The notes: generated by a model from the sequence alone, not told the origin. A stretch of DNA of 30,158 nt from an uncultured Lachnospiraceae bacterium (GCA_910584695.1 CAJUBR010000034.1:1-30158), one strand, 5' to 3'; shown: positions 7,714-16,674, counted from the stretch's first letter. A program made the numbers and translations.

Positions 7714-9540
7714 TTACTCCACTGTAACAGATTTTGCAAGATTTCTTGGCTTATCCACATCTAAGCCCTTTGCAACTGATACATAATATCCAAATAGCTG
7801 CAGCGGAATTACAGCAAGAGATGGTGCAAAACAAGGATGTGTATTTGGAACGTACACTGTAAAATCTGATGTGTCTTCCATCACACAGTTACCTTTGTTG
7901 GTTAATGTAAAGATATAACCACCCCGGGTTCGAACCTCTACAATATTGCTAATCATCTTCTCATACAAATCCGGCTGGGTTACTACCGCCACGGTCAATA
8001 TTCCATCTTCAATCAGTGAAATTGTCCCATGCTTTAATTCACCTGCCGCATAAGCTTCCGAATGAATATAGGATATTTCCTTTAATTTTAAAGACCCTTC
8101 CAAAGCAGTTGCATAATCCGTACCTCTTCCCAGGAAAAATACATCTTTTGCATTGGCATACTTACTTGCAAACCATTGGATTCTCTCCTTATCTCCTAAA
8201 ATTTCCTGAATCTTATCCGGAATACTTTTTAACTCTGCCAGCATTTCATCATATTCTTCAGAAGAGATGGTACCTCTTATATCTCCAAACAACATACTCA
8301 ATAAATACAATGCGGAAAGCTGTGTACTGTATGCCTTTGTTGTTGCAACGGATATCTCGGGTCCTGCCCATGTATATAATACGTTATCCGCTTCTCTTGC
8401 AATCGTAGAACCTACAACATTTACAATGCCTAACACCTTAATTCCCAGTTCTTGTGCCTTACGCAGTGCTGCCAGCGAATCTGCCGTTTCCCCTGACTGG
8501 CTGATAATAATCACCATGGAATCCTTTTCCAGAATCGGATTGCGGTACCGGAATTCTGATGCCAGATCAACTTCAACCGGAATTCTTGTAATTTTCTCAA
8601 TTACGTATTTACCGGTAACACCAACATGATAAGCAGATCCACATCCGATAATATAGATGCGCTTTAATTGTTTCATCTCTTCTTCCGTCATGTTAAGCTC
8701 GTCAATCACAATCTTATCCCCTTTTATCCGTGGACTGATTGTATCCAGAACCGCTTTGGGCTGTTCGTAAATTTCTTTTAACATAAAATGTTCGTATCCA
8801 CCTTTTTCGGCAGCTTCAATATCCCATTCAATCGTCTTTGTCTCTTTTTCTATTATCTCCAGATCTTCATTATAAAAAATGATACTATCCTTTGAAAGTT
8901 CACAAATCTCACGGTTTTCAATAAAATAAACATCCCTTGTATACTTAAGAATTGCCGGAACATCCGATGCAATAAAATTCCCTGTCTCTGAAGCACCTAC
9001 AATCAGAGGAGAATCCTTGCGCACTGCATATACCTTATCCGGGAAATCCTTAAATAAAATTCCCAACGCATAAGAACCCTGCACCCGCTGCATTACCGTT
9101 TCAATTGCCTGCAACGGATTACCTTTATAGTAATAATCCAGCAAATGTGCTACAACTTCCGTATCTGTTTCAGAAGTAAAGGTATAGCCTTTTGAAATCA
9201 TTTTTTCTTTAAGAGGCTGGTAATTTTCAATAATTCCATTGTGTACTACTGCAATGGATCTGCTTTCGTTACAATGGGGATGTGCATTGGAAACGGTTGG
9301 TTCTCCATGGGTTGCCCATCTCGTATGACCAATGCCCACCATACCTTTGATTCCGTTACCATCACTTGTCAAATCCCTTAATGCCTGTAAACGCCCCTTT
9401 GCCTTTACAATCTCAATATCGCTGCCATCATATATTGCAAGTCCGGCAGAATCATAGCCTCTGTACTCCAGTTTTCCCAAACCATCTAATAAAATCGGGG
9501 CTGCCTGTTCATTGCCGATATAACCAACAATACCACACAT
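7714..9540 (-). CDS. glmS: Glutamine-fructose-6-phosphate aminotransferase (isomerizing)
   Basis: The protein has 608 residues, the normal length. It makes glucosamine 6-phosphate from fructose 6-phosphate and glutamine, the entry step to UDP-GlcNAc for peptidoglycan and polysaccharides. The N-terminal class II glutaminase begins MCGIVGYIG with the nucleophile Cys2, and includes GIGHTRWATHGEP and HNGIIENY. Two SIS sugar-isomerase domains follow (about 285-420 and 455-590), with IIGCGSAYHVG, ISQSGETADS and the C-terminal KSVTVE typical of GlmS. AGGAGGACAACAC precedes the ATG. The leader from the predicted promoter is only about 65 nt and shows no glmS ribozyme core, so GlcN6P self-cleavage control is unlikely here. 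Confidence 0.99.
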   Translation of the reverse strand: MCGIVGYIGNEQAAPILLDGLGKLEYRGYDSAGLAIYDGSDIEIVKAKGRLQALRDLTSDGNGIKGMVGIGHTRWATHGEPTVSNAHPHCNESRSIAVVHNGIIENYQPLKEKMISKGYTFTSETDTEVVAHLLDYYYKGNPLQAIETVMQRVQGSYALGILFKDFPDKVYAVRKDSPLIVGASETGNFIASDVPAILKYTRDVYFIENREICELSKDSIIFYNEDLEIIEKETKTIEWDIEAAEKGGYEHFMLKEIYEQPKAVLDTISPRIKGDKIVIDELNMTEEEMKQLKRIYIIGCGSAYHVGVTGKYVIEKITRIPVEVDLASEFRYRNPILEKDSMVIIISQSGETADSLAALRKAQELGIKVLGIVNVVGSTIAREADNVLYTWAGPEISVATTKAYSTQLSALYLLSMLFGDIRGTISSEEYDEMLAELKSIPDKIQEILGDKERIQWFASKYANAKDVFFLGRGTDYATALEGSLKLKEISYIHSEAYAAGELKHGTISLIEDGILTVAVVTQPDLYEKMISNIVEVRTRGGYIFTLTNKGNCVMEDTSDFTVYVPNTHPCFAPSLAVIPLQLFGYYVSVAKGLDVDKPRNLAKSVTVE

Positions 9541-9613
9541 GTGTTGTCCTCCTTATTGTCACTCTGTTATCACTATATGAAATAGATTATGTTCAAATTA
9601 CAAAACTAGCAAA

Positions 9614-9642
9614 ATTATACCACTTTATATAACAATTGACAA
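9614..9642 (-). promoter_or_regulatory. Sigma-A type promoter of glmS
   Basis: Minus-strand TTGTCA (9637-9642), 17-bp spacer, TATAAT (9614-9619). It lies just beyond the end of the upstream polysaccharide operon. No clear terminator separates the two, so some read-through into glmS is possible. Confidence 0.8.
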
Positions 9643-9670
9643 CTATCAAAAAATTAATTCTCACACAATA

Positions 9671-10426
9671 TCAAATATACTTTAATATACCATGTATCGT
9701 ATAAAATATAAAATAATATATACTCTGAAATATATTCAGTCCAATATGGCGGTACACTCCAAAAGTCATTTTTGCAGATTTCAATTTATTCCCTGACTTG
9801 CTTCCCTGGGAAACACGATATTCCAGCATAGGTTCATTAATTCCATAAGCCACACCATATTTCTTTAAGACCGTAAGCCACAAAATGTAATCTTCGTGCA
9901 AATGATCCTGCTCCATCGGAAATTCCAGTGCAGCTTCTCTTTTTATCACAGCAGAAGACATACTGATACAATTACTATATAACAGATTTTTGTAAGTAAT
10001 CTTCCCCTTTACTGGAATAACTTTTCCGGTAAGCTTTCCCTCCTGATTCATCAATGCCCGTGCAGTACAGCAAAGCACTGCATCTTTTGCCCGCATAAGC
10101 TTTAACTGGCGTTCCAGTTTATCCGCAGTCCAACGATCATCTGCATCCAAAAAGGCAATATACTTTCCTTTTGCCATCTGTATTCCTTTATTCCGGCTGG
10201 CCGCAACCCCCATATTATACGGATTGCAAACATAAATAACTCTTTCATCCTCTAAAAAAGGCTGAATGCATTCTCTGGTTCCATCACTGGAATCGTCTTC
10301 AATTATAATCAGTTCCAACGAAACAGACTGTACCAGTGCAGAACAGATTGCCTGTTCAATATAATCTTCGCAATTATATGCCGGCATTATTACTGAAACT
10401 AAAATATCTTCCATTCCTTGCTTCAT
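9671..10426 (-). CDS. Family 2 glycosyltransferase
   Basis: The protein has 251 residues with a GT-A fold. VSVIMPAYNCEDYIEQ opens the nucleotide-binding domain, IIEDDSSDGT holds the first acidic pair, GVAASRNKGI follows and FLDADD is the metal-binding DxD region near residue 95. Such enzymes add a sugar from a nucleotide donor to a lipid-linked oligosaccharide at the inner membrane face. The hydrophobic C-terminus (about 225-251, rich in Tyr, Phe and Ile) could associate with the membrane. It is the last gene of the operon, 17 bp after the flippase gene. An AAGGTGG lies 11 nt before the chosen ATG; another ATG four codons in is possible. Donor and linkage cannot be read from the sequence. Confidence 0.9.
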   Translation of the reverse strand: MKQGMEDILVSVIMPAYNCEDYIEQAICSALVQSVSLELIIIEDDSSDGTRECIQPFLEDERVIYVCNPYNMGVAASRNKGIQMAKGKYIAFLDADDRWTADKLERQLKLMRAKDAVLCCTARALMNQEGKLTGKVIPVKGKITYKNLLYSNCISMSSAVIKREAALEFPMEQDHLHEDYILWLTVLKKYGVAYGINEPMLEYRVSQGSKSGNKLKSAKMTFGVYRHIGLNIFQSIYYFIFYTIHGILKYI

Positions 10427-10443
10427 CTATAACTTTACCACCT

Positions 10444-11856
10444 TCAGCTTTTTTTCTGTATTCTGCCTTTCAACAATGCAAAAGTCTTCTTAATCAATTC
10501 TTTATTTATATATATTGCAAATATGGTCCCAAATAAGAAATTCAATATATTAAGATAAAAATAGTTAAACCATGATAAAACACACATTCCCACTAAAACT
10601 GCCACACAGCCACAGATATTACCATAACGATATTTAATTTCCTGAAATTTCCTGACATTTCTCATCCGGTAAATAGAGAGAAACAGATAAGCAACCAGTG
10701 TTGAGATAGAAGCCGCATAAATCCCTAACCGCCCTACCATGGTCAAATCAATCAGTAAATTCAACACTGCGGCGATGATTGTGGTTACTCCTACATTTTT
10801 GGTTTTTTTATGGGCAACATAAATTCCACCTAAAAAAGAAGAAATGGAAGAAAAAAACATTGCCATCAGCAAAATTGGCATCTGACAATATGCCTCATGA
10901 TAATCCCCCTGTATCAGAAACAGAAACAAAATAGGTGTCACTGCAATCAGCATTGCTAAAATACCGGACAGAATCCGTAATATATTGTCAAACATATTTC
11001 CGTAATACTCGGCAGCATCCTCCTCTTTCAGGCTGATAGATGCATTTTCCTGCCATGCCTGGGTAAATGCACTATTGGCCAGAGAATATATGGAAGGAAT
11101 CTGGTTTGCCGCACTATATATGGCATTTGCATTAATCCCTATATACGATAGCAAAACTAATCTATCTGAATAACGCAGCAGCCATAAGGACAGAGAGTTA
11201 GGAATCATCGGCCACGCATAGCCAATCAACTCCCTCAAGGTACCCTTTGACAACAATTTTAAATCTATTCCTGCAAATATTTTCCCTCTGATCAGAACAA
11301 TCGCAAGAGACACCACCGTAGCAATTGTCATTGCAACCAGTGCTCCCTCTAATCCCCCATCTATAAAATATACCAATATTACAACCAGCAGCATATTGAC
11401 CACCGGCTGCACAGAGGTACACAGAGAATACAATACGGGGTTTGAAAGTCCTCTCACAATCTGAACCAATGTACGCAGTAAGATATCTGTAAAAAAATAT
11501 ACGCAGATTAAAATTCTGATTACAGAAGATATGCGAAACAATGCAAAATAAAGAATTGCCAATGCAATCAGTGAAGTAATCGTTACAAATACTACAACAT
11601 TTGTAATGATACGGTTTGTTTCTTTTTTATCTTCTTTACAGTCAATCAGAAAACGGAACGCTGCTGCCTGTATCTGCAAGGATGCAACCGGCAGAAATAG
11701 TGAGACCATAGTCGTAATCAAATCATAGGTTCCGTATTCCGCTTTTGTCAGCTTGGCAGTAACAATTGGAAGTGTAATCAGATATGATACCTTTGGCAAT
11801 ACAGTTCCAATGGTCATTATAAAAGTATTTTTTGCAAGGGAAGTCTCTCTACTCAT
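10444..11856 (-). CDS. Wzx-type polysaccharide flippase (MOP superfamily)
   Basis: The protein has 470 residues with about 12-14 hydrophobic helices across its length. It opens with NTFIMTIGTVLPKVSYLITLPIVTAKLTKAEYGTYDL, the usual start of the polysaccharide-transport/MATE-like family. It would move undecaprenyl-diphosphate-linked repeat units across the cytoplasmic membrane. Its start overlaps the end of the pyruvyl transferase gene by 8 bp, a sign of translational coupling. Its presence implies a Wzx/Wzy-type pathway, but no Wzy polymerase is recognisable in the window. Confidence 0.92.
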   Translation of the reverse strand: MSRETSLAKNTFIMTIGTVLPKVSYLITLPIVTAKLTKAEYGTYDLITTMVSLFLPVASLQIQAAAFRFLIDCKEDKKETNRIITNVVVFVTITSLIALAILYFALFRISSVIRILICVYFFTDILLRTLVQIVRGLSNPVLYSLCTSVQPVVNMLLVVILVYFIDGGLEGALVAMTIATVVSLAIVLIRGKIFAGIDLKLLSKGTLRELIGYAWPMIPNSLSLWLLRYSDRLVLLSYIGINANAIYSAANQIPSIYSLANSAFTQAWQENASISLKEEDAAEYYGNMFDNILRILSGILAMLIAVTPILFLFLIQGDYHEAYCQMPILLMAMFFSSISSFLGGIYVAHKKTKNVGVTTIIAAVLNLLIDLTMVGRLGIYAASISTLVAYLFLSIYRMRNVRKFQEIKYRYGNICGCVAVLVGMCVLSWFNYFYLNILNFLFGTIFAIYINKELIKKTFALLKGRIQKKS

Positions 11857-13087
11857 AATTATTCTTCACCCATTCTGATATACATTCAAAGCAGTTTTCA
11901 GATTGAATGCTTTGAATATGACTTTGTATTACTTCACTTTCCTGCTCAAAATCCCGGATCATCTGTCTGACTGCCTGTAACATGGCTTCTTCTTCACAGT
12001 TCTCATCTGTAATATCAAATATATATGCTGCCTGTCCCACAGATGCCGTAAGCTCTCTGTATTTGACAGCCCAGCCAAGAGCAATCGCCGGAACGTGGTT
12101 TTTATAAGCATGTACAATTCCATGAAATCTGGAACATATAATAAACTCAAAATTCCTTACAAATGCATCATACTCAAAACAGGAAAAATCATTTTCCAGT
12201 AAATGTACATGTGGTTCGTTTTCAAACATTTCGACTATCTGCCTGCAATATGTCAAATCCTCAAATGAATGCCGGAACAGGTATACCTCTCTATGCTGTT
12301 CTAAAAGCAGCTCTACAATAGCACGATAACGCTTTAGAATAATCTCTTTCTCTCCATGTACAAAACATTGGCGGTTTGGAACAATTCCCACGTTATGCTC
12401 CGTAGAAATTTCTGGCAGAGACAAAACTGGTGGTTTTAAATATATATTCTCTGCATTAACCCCCTTATTTTGCAGTACCAGGTCACTGGAATATACCACA
12501 TTCGTCAATCCAAAATCCTTTGTTAACAGTTCATATCCTTCCTTCTCCCGTGCAAATATAAGCTGTGGATACTGCAACAGCTCTGCAATCTCCTCTTTTA
12601 TATCCTCTAATCCGGAAGGGTACTGAAATGGACCAAAGGACTGAGGCATGATAAAGATTGGAATATTGTATCGTTTTGCAAGCCTCGTTGTATTTAAAAA
12701 ACTCTCATTAATACGTCTTGACCACTTATCTCCTAATGCAAAACCACTTACATCCACAATCAGATCCATAGAGGAAATATAACGCTTCGCATCAAAAAAA
12801 TTCAAGAGATTCGAACGCTTCCCATATAGAAAATAAGCCACTGCTTTTGCAAGAGCAATAAAAAAATTCAAGACTACCTGTCTGCCTAATGCAATATATC
12901 TTGCCTCTCTTGAATAACATATTTGTTTAAAATGCACATCAGAAAGCTTTGGATCACCCACACTGCACCCAAAATAAATCTCACTGTCAGGGATTCGTTT
13001 CCGAATCTCATCTATTGTGACAAAAAGCATGGACTGTGCACCTTTATTTTTAAAATTGCCTCCTGTTACCAGTACCTTTACCGACAT
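11849..13087 (-). CDS. Polysaccharide pyruvyl transferase family protein
   Basis: The protein has 412 residues. The N-terminus VKVLVTGGNFKNKGAQSML is typical of the WcaK/CsaB/EpsO-like family, as are DLIVDVSGFALGD near residue 110 and the C-terminal FIICSRFHGIVHAYKNHVPAIALGW, which carries the conserved Arg-His pair. The family adds a ketal-linked pyruvate from phosphoenolpyruvate to a sugar, giving the polymer a negative charge; some members may do other chemistry. It overlaps the FrhB-like gene before it by 10 bp and the flippase gene after it by 8 bp. AAAGGAG lies 6 nt before the ATG. The family assignment is strong; pyruvylation of a particular sugar is inferred. Confidence 0.9.
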   Translation of the reverse strand: MSVKVLVTGGNFKNKGAQSMLFVTIDEIRKRIPDSEIYFGCSVGDPKLSDVHFKQICYSREARYIALGRQVVLNFFIALAKAVAYFLYGKRSNLLNFFDAKRYISSMDLIVDVSGFALGDKWSRRINESFLNTTRLAKRYNIPIFIMPQSFGPFQYPSGLEDIKEEIAELLQYPQLIFAREKEGYELLTKDFGLTNVVYSSDLVLQNKGVNAENIYLKPPVLSLPEISTEHNVGIVPNRQCFVHGEKEIILKRYRAIVELLLEQHREVYLFRHSFEDLTYCRQIVEMFENEPHVHLLENDFSCFEYDAFVRNFEFIICSRFHGIVHAYKNHVPAIALGWAVKYRELTASVGQAAYIFDITDENCEEEAMLQAVRQMIRDFEQESEVIQSHIQSIQSENCFECISEWVKNNYE

Positions 13088-14352
13088 ATCGAACTCCTTT
13101 CCAACATTTTTTTAACTTTCAGCTTCATATTTTCCCAGATCAGGCAAACCGACAGTATCCAGGAAGCTTTTTTGCAATAATTTCCCGCCCACAGTTTAAA
13201 CCTTCTCATACGATATTTCAGCTTAATCTTTAAAGGAATTCCCGTTTTTTCAAGTATTCCATCCGTTTCATTTATCCTCTGTCCGATTGCTTTTTCTTTT
13301 AATCCTGCATACCAGTAGTTTTCTTTTCTTCTTGCCAGATGCTGGCTCTTTTTTATCCGTTCTGGTGTTGATTCCTGACATACGAAATGAGATTTATATT
13401 TCTCCCATATCTGCATCCCCATATCCGTTCTCACGATGACACTACTGCTCCCCATCGTATCCGAATGTTCCTTTGTATAATTATCTCCAACGGAAATATC
13501 CGCAAACATATTCAGCTTATCCAAACAATACATACAACGCTCAGGATGGAAATAATCCTTTAACTTCATACGTTCCGTGTTGGGAAGCTTAATCACTCTG
13601 CCCGAATCAGTTTCCATCTGCACACCACCAGGCCAGCCGCCTGCATCTTTTGTCCGGAAGAAAAATTTATCCAGTCTCTCTCCGTTCAATGACGGATGCC
13701 CTGAAAAATAATCCATCACATCCCATGACATAGTCCGGTCACAGAACAAACCTATTATAAAATAATTCTCTCTTTTCAAATGATAAGAATTGATTATATT
13801 AATCATTCCTTCAACAAAGCAGCCGGTACCGACTAAAATCACTTTCTCCTCACGGTGAGATAAAATATAAGCTACCGTTTTTTCCTGAGAAACCGGAAGA
13901 TACCGGGACTTCTGTGAACTCTCCAATGCATCGCCCCTGACATAACGGTTCGTATGCACCTGCCCTTCCTGATATTGATGTGTGCCTACCAAAAATGCGG
14001 AATCATACTCTTCATTTTCCAGAAGACTGTATACCAGTTCCGTAACTACCCCACCACTTACTGCATTTTTTCTCCGTTTCTCATCCAATGTCCATGCAGT
14101 ATATATGCCACGATATTCCCCAAACCAAAACGAGGGTGCCTTCGATTGAGACAAATTTTCAGTATAAGAAAATCCCTTTCCGGGACATACCTGATAACAT
14201 TTCCCACAGTGAATGCATTCCTCCTTATCAATTACCGGAACCCATAATCCTTTTTCCTTTTGATAACTGATACAGTTCTTGGGACAAACTGCTTTGCAGA
14301 TTCCGCAGGAAATGCACAAATCATTATTTACTGTATTCTCAACTGTATTCAC
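13078..14352 (-). CDS. FrhB-like iron-sulfur flavoprotein (coenzyme F420 hydrogenase/dehydrogenase beta-subunit family)
   Basis: The protein has 424 residues. The N-terminus carries two 4Fe-4S motifs, CISCGICKAVC (Cys13, 16, 19, with Cys23) and CIHCGKCYQVC (Cys46, 49, 52, 56). The FrhB/FdhB family core follows: SGGVVTELVYSLL, VILVGTGCFVEGM (Cys178, where many relatives read GTPCQ), FCDRTMSW and RCMYCLDKLNMFADISVGD (Cys273, Cys276). The start is taken as GTG 14352, with GGAGG 6 nt upstream; a longer ATG frame from 14400 would overlap the preceding gene by 31 bp and lacks a matching site. The family couples flavin and iron-sulfur redox chemistry. Members occur in exopolysaccharide loci beside pyruvyl transferases, but their role there is not established to my knowledge. 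F420 itself is not implied. Confidence 0.9.
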   Translation of the reverse strand: MNTVENTVNNDLCISCGICKAVCPKNCISYQKEKGLWVPVIDKEECIHCGKCYQVCPGKGFSYTENLSQSKAPSFWFGEYRGIYTAWTLDEKRRKNAVSGGVVTELVYSLLENEEYDSAFLVGTHQYQEGQVHTNRYVRGDALESSQKSRYLPVSQEKTVAYILSHREEKVILVGTGCFVEGMINIINSYHLKRENYFIIGLFCDRTMSWDVMDYFSGHPSLNGERLDKFFFRTKDAGGWPGGVQMETDSGRVIKLPNTERMKLKDYFHPERCMYCLDKLNMFADISVGDNYTKEHSDTMGSSSVIVRTDMGMQIWEKYKSHFVCQESTPERIKKSQHLARRKENYWYAGLKEKAIGQRINETDGILEKTGIPLKIKLKYRMRRFKLWAGNYCKKASWILSVCLIWENMKLKVKKMLERSSICR

Positions 14353-14369
14353 AATACACCTCCATACAT

Positions 14370-15326
14370 TTACCGATGCTTTTTGATATCCATCCACCAC
14401 GATATCTGAATCTTTGCTTTGCGAAACAAAGTAACTGGATTCAGCAGTCCTATATCAAAATACCGGATTCCATTTCTATGATAAAGCTTTAATATAGAAA
14501 AAAACTTTGATATCCCCCAATGCTCGATAAATACATCCACCAGTCTGCTAAGTGCCAAACGGTCAATATGAGCATAACGGAACTCCTTCCCCGGCAAATT
14601 CTCCTTCAGAAATGTATACCGCCGTACCAAAACATCTACTCTGGTATCAAACCGTTTTTCATCCTTTAAGGAGGTAAGCGTCTTTCCCCCACGGGTAACA
14701 CAATAAATTGTCTGGTTCGATGCTGCTACTTTCTGGCTGTAAAATGCACACTTTGTCATACACATAATATCGTTTGAAACTAAAATCTCGTCAAATTTAA
14801 GTGTATTCTCTTCAAAAACTGTTCGTTTTATCATCTTAGACCAAGGCGTACAAAATCCATATTTTAACTCAGTCAAATTACGGACAGTGGGCTTATTACA
14901 GAAATGTTCCACTAATTCCATATACATAACATGTCTCGAAGAAGTCTGTCCTGTTATTACATCCATGCTAGTTGGCGGAAAATATATCAAATCATAGGAC
15001 GAATCCAAATATGGTGTTATTTTTTCATAAAAGTTTTCCGTAAAAAAATCATCTGCATCTGCAAATAAAATCCACTTACCAATAGCATTTTTCAGTGCAA
15101 CATTTCTACTTGCACCGGCTCCTTTTATACCAGAATCATTTACCATGAACTGAACCATCGGAAACTGCTTCAACTGTTCGTACAAATCATCTAGCGAAAC
15201 GGTACTGTTATCATCTACAACAATGATCTCAATATCTTCTCTAGGTGGAATACTTTGTATTAACTTAAGCAGGGATTCAGGTGTATTATAATGTGGGATA
15301 ATAATTGATATTTGACAGTTTTCCAT
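14370..15326 (-). CDS. Family 2 glycosyltransferase
   Basis: The protein has 318 residues. ISIIIPHYNTPESLLKL, IIVVDDNST, GAGASRNVAL and FADADDFF (the DxD region near residue 95) define a GT-A domain over the first 110 residues. The C-terminal 200 residues are more divergent, with basic patches and the Arg/Lys-rich tail RKAKIQISWW. It probably adds one sugar of the repeat unit; the donor is unknown. A GGAGAAAAGGGT sits just before the ATG. It lies 43 bp after the GtrB-like gene and 17 bp before the FrhB-like gene, within one operon. Confidence 0.9.
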   Translation of the reverse strand: MENCQISIIIPHYNTPESLLKLIQSIPPREDIEIIVVDDNSTVSLDDLYEQLKQFPMVQFMVNDSGIKGAGASRNVALKNAIGKWILFADADDFFTENFYEKITPYLDSSYDLIYFPPTSMDVITGQTSSRHVMYMELVEHFCNKPTVRNLTELKYGFCTPWSKMIKRTVFEENTLKFDEILVSNDIMCMTKCAFYSQKVAASNQTIYCVTRGGKTLTSLKDEKRFDTRVDVLVRRYTFLKENLPGKEFRYAHIDRLALSRLVDVFIEHWGISKFFSILKLYHRNGIRYFDIGLLNPVTLFRKAKIQISWWMDIKKHR

Positions 15327-15369
15327 ACCCTTTTCTCCATCTGAACATCCGAACGATCACCCGTTCTAC

Positions 15370-16332
15370 TTATTCTTCTTCCTGTTCTTTTACCCTTTCA
15401 TAATCAATCTTTCGTACATGATATTGCACATCCTCTAAAATCTTGCGATTTGCTGCAATAATATCTGCCTGTAAGCCGATAATTCCAATCATACATCCTA
15501 ACATCATCAGGGTAGAAGCCAAAATCAGAGACTGAACATGTCCTGTTGCTCCACCTGTAAAGAAAAATATAAGATAGCGGATGCCAAGTATTAATCCAAT
15601 TAAAAACGCAATTATGCCAATACTTCCAAAAAACTTTAATGGCTTGTACATCATAAAGGAACGAATAATCGTAACCATTGATTTCTTAACATAACCAAAC
15701 ATACTACTAAACAATCTGGAAGCCCTCAGTTCCGCATTCGTACGAATTGGTACAGAGGTCATTGCCATTTTTTCATGTCCTGCCTGTACTATTGTTTCCA
15801 AAGTATACGTATATTCATTCACTACATTTAAACGCATAGCTGCATCACGACTATATGCACGAAAACCACTTGGTGCATCAGGAATATCCGACTTTGAAGC
15901 AACCCGGACTGTCCAGCTTCCAATATGCTGCAGTTTTTTCTTAAGTGGAGAAAAATGCTCTGTATCATCAATTGGACGTTCTCCAATCACAATATCAGCC
16001 TTTTCTTCTAAAATTGGTCTAACCAGTTTTTCTATATCCTCCCCACAATACTGGTTATCCGCATCTGTATTTACAATAATATCGGCTCCTGCACGCAGAC
16101 ATGCCTCCAGTCCTGCCATAAATCCTTTTGCCAGTCCCTTATTCTTTTTGAACGTAACAACATAATGGACACCCCATTTTTTTGCAACTTCTACTGTATT
16201 GTCTGTACTCCCATCATTTATAATCAGATACTCTATCTCATCAATTCCATCAATCTTTTTCGGCAGATCATTTAATGCAATCTCCAATGTCTCTGCCTCA
16301 TTCAGGCATGGTATTTGAATAATTAATTTCAT
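15370..16332 (-). CDS. Membrane-anchored family 2 glycosyltransferase (GtrB/dolichyl-phosphate-mannose-synthase-like)
   Basis: The protein has 320 residues. The catalytic domain (1-225) has IIQIPCLNEAETLEIAL, YLIINDGSTDNT, GLAKGFMAGL and NTDADNQY (the DxD region), plus DAPSGFRAYSRDAA typical of polyprenyl-phosphate glycosyltransferases. Two membrane helices follow (about 233-255 and 266-292) and a charged cytoplasmic tail ends EEE. Enzymes of this layout move a sugar from a nucleotide donor to undecaprenyl phosphate, making a monophosphate-linked sugar for GT-C enzymes on the outer face. The neighbouring gene upstream encodes such a GT-C-like protein. It is the first gene of the operon; AAGGAG lies 6-7 nt before the ATG. 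The sugar is unknown. Confidence 0.88.
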   Translation of the reverse strand: MKLIIQIPCLNEAETLEIALNDLPKKIDGIDEIEYLIINDGSTDNTVEVAKKWGVHYVVTFKKNKGLAKGFMAGLEACLRAGADIIVNTDADNQYCGEDIEKLVRPILEEKADIVIGERPIDDTEHFSPLKKKLQHIGSWTVRVASKSDIPDAPSGFRAYSRDAAMRLNVVNEYTYTLETIVQAGHEKMAMTSVPIRTNAELRASRLFSSMFGYVKKSMVTIIRSFMMYKPLKFFGSIGIIAFLIGLILGIRYLIFFFTGGATGHVQSLILASTLMMLGCMIGIIGLQADIIAANRKILEDVQYHVRKIDYERVKEQEEE

Positions 16333-16409
16333 TTTCTTCTCCTTAATCTTCTTGATTTATATAGGAATTACTGACTCATTTTTCAAATGTTCTTATATAT
16401 CCTATTGGT

Positions 16410-16437
16410 ATTATATCCTATTTTATATTAATGTCAA
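16410..16437 (-). promoter_or_regulatory. Near-consensus promoter of the six-gene polysaccharide operon
   Basis: Minus-strand TTGACA (16432-16437), 16-bp spacer, TATAAT (16410-16415): both hexamers are perfect. The leader to the ATG at 16332 is about 70 nt and shows no obvious riboswitch. Confidence 0.85.
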
Positions 16438-16500
16438 CAATCATCTTCATGCCGCTATTTCCTCTAAATTGCAAGATTCAAATGATGTCAGACCATATGA

Positions 16501-16529
16501 TTGCCTAAAACTGCACCTTCATATATAAT
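16501..16529 (+). promoter_or_regulatory. Possible plus-strand promoter facing element B
   Basis: TTGCCT (16501-16506), 17-bp spacer and perfect TATAAT (16524-16529). A transcript would begin near 16536, just before the GTCAACAACCC that opens element B. No protein gene lies in this direction for over 2 kb. TATAAT-like words are common in AT-rich DNA, so confidence is low. Confidence 0.3.
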
Positions 16530-16539
16530 GCTCTCCCCT

Positions 16540-16616
16540 GTCAACAACCCACGGCAAAGCAGCGGGATTGCTGACCCTTGCGGCAGTCGCCAAATATCTG
16601 CAAACAGCCACTCGGC
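16540..16616. repeat. GC-rich intergenic element, copy B
   Basis: This is the counterpart of 4980-5056. It begins with the same GTCAACAACCC, has a hairpin with changed bases (CCCAC at 16548-16552 with GCGGG at 16562-16566, one G-T pair), then TCGCCAAAT and a CGGCTCG end, over the same 77 bp. It lies in the 413-bp gap 16333-16745, which also holds the operon promoter and the hairpin at 16635-16674. The stretch 16440-16500 shows nothing else that I can name. Confidence 0.55.
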
Positions 16617-16634
16617 TCGCTGCTCGCAAAAATC

Positions 16635-16674
16635 AATAAGAGCTTCTAATTCGTACAAATCAGAAGCTCTTATT
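16635..16674 (-). terminator. Terminator hairpin of the GT-C-like gene
   Basis: A perfect 13-bp inverted repeat, AATAAGAGCTTCT with AGAAGCTCTTATT, has a 14-nt loop. On the minus strand it is followed by GATTTTTG, an imperfect T run. It lies about 70 bp past the stop at 16746. Confidence 0.75.

Noticed and set aside
7683..7760. N-terminal extension of the LCP protein
   Set aside because: The added residues overlap the end of glmS and an AGGAGG marks the start at 7682.
9541..9670. glmS ribozyme in the glmS leader
   Set aside because: The leader is about 65 nt, too short, and no ribozyme core sequence is visible.
14353..14400. ATG start 16 codons upstream for the FrhB-like gene
   Set aside because: It would overlap the preceding glycosyltransferase gene by 31 bp with no ribosome binding site, whereas GTG 14352 has GGAGG at good spacing.
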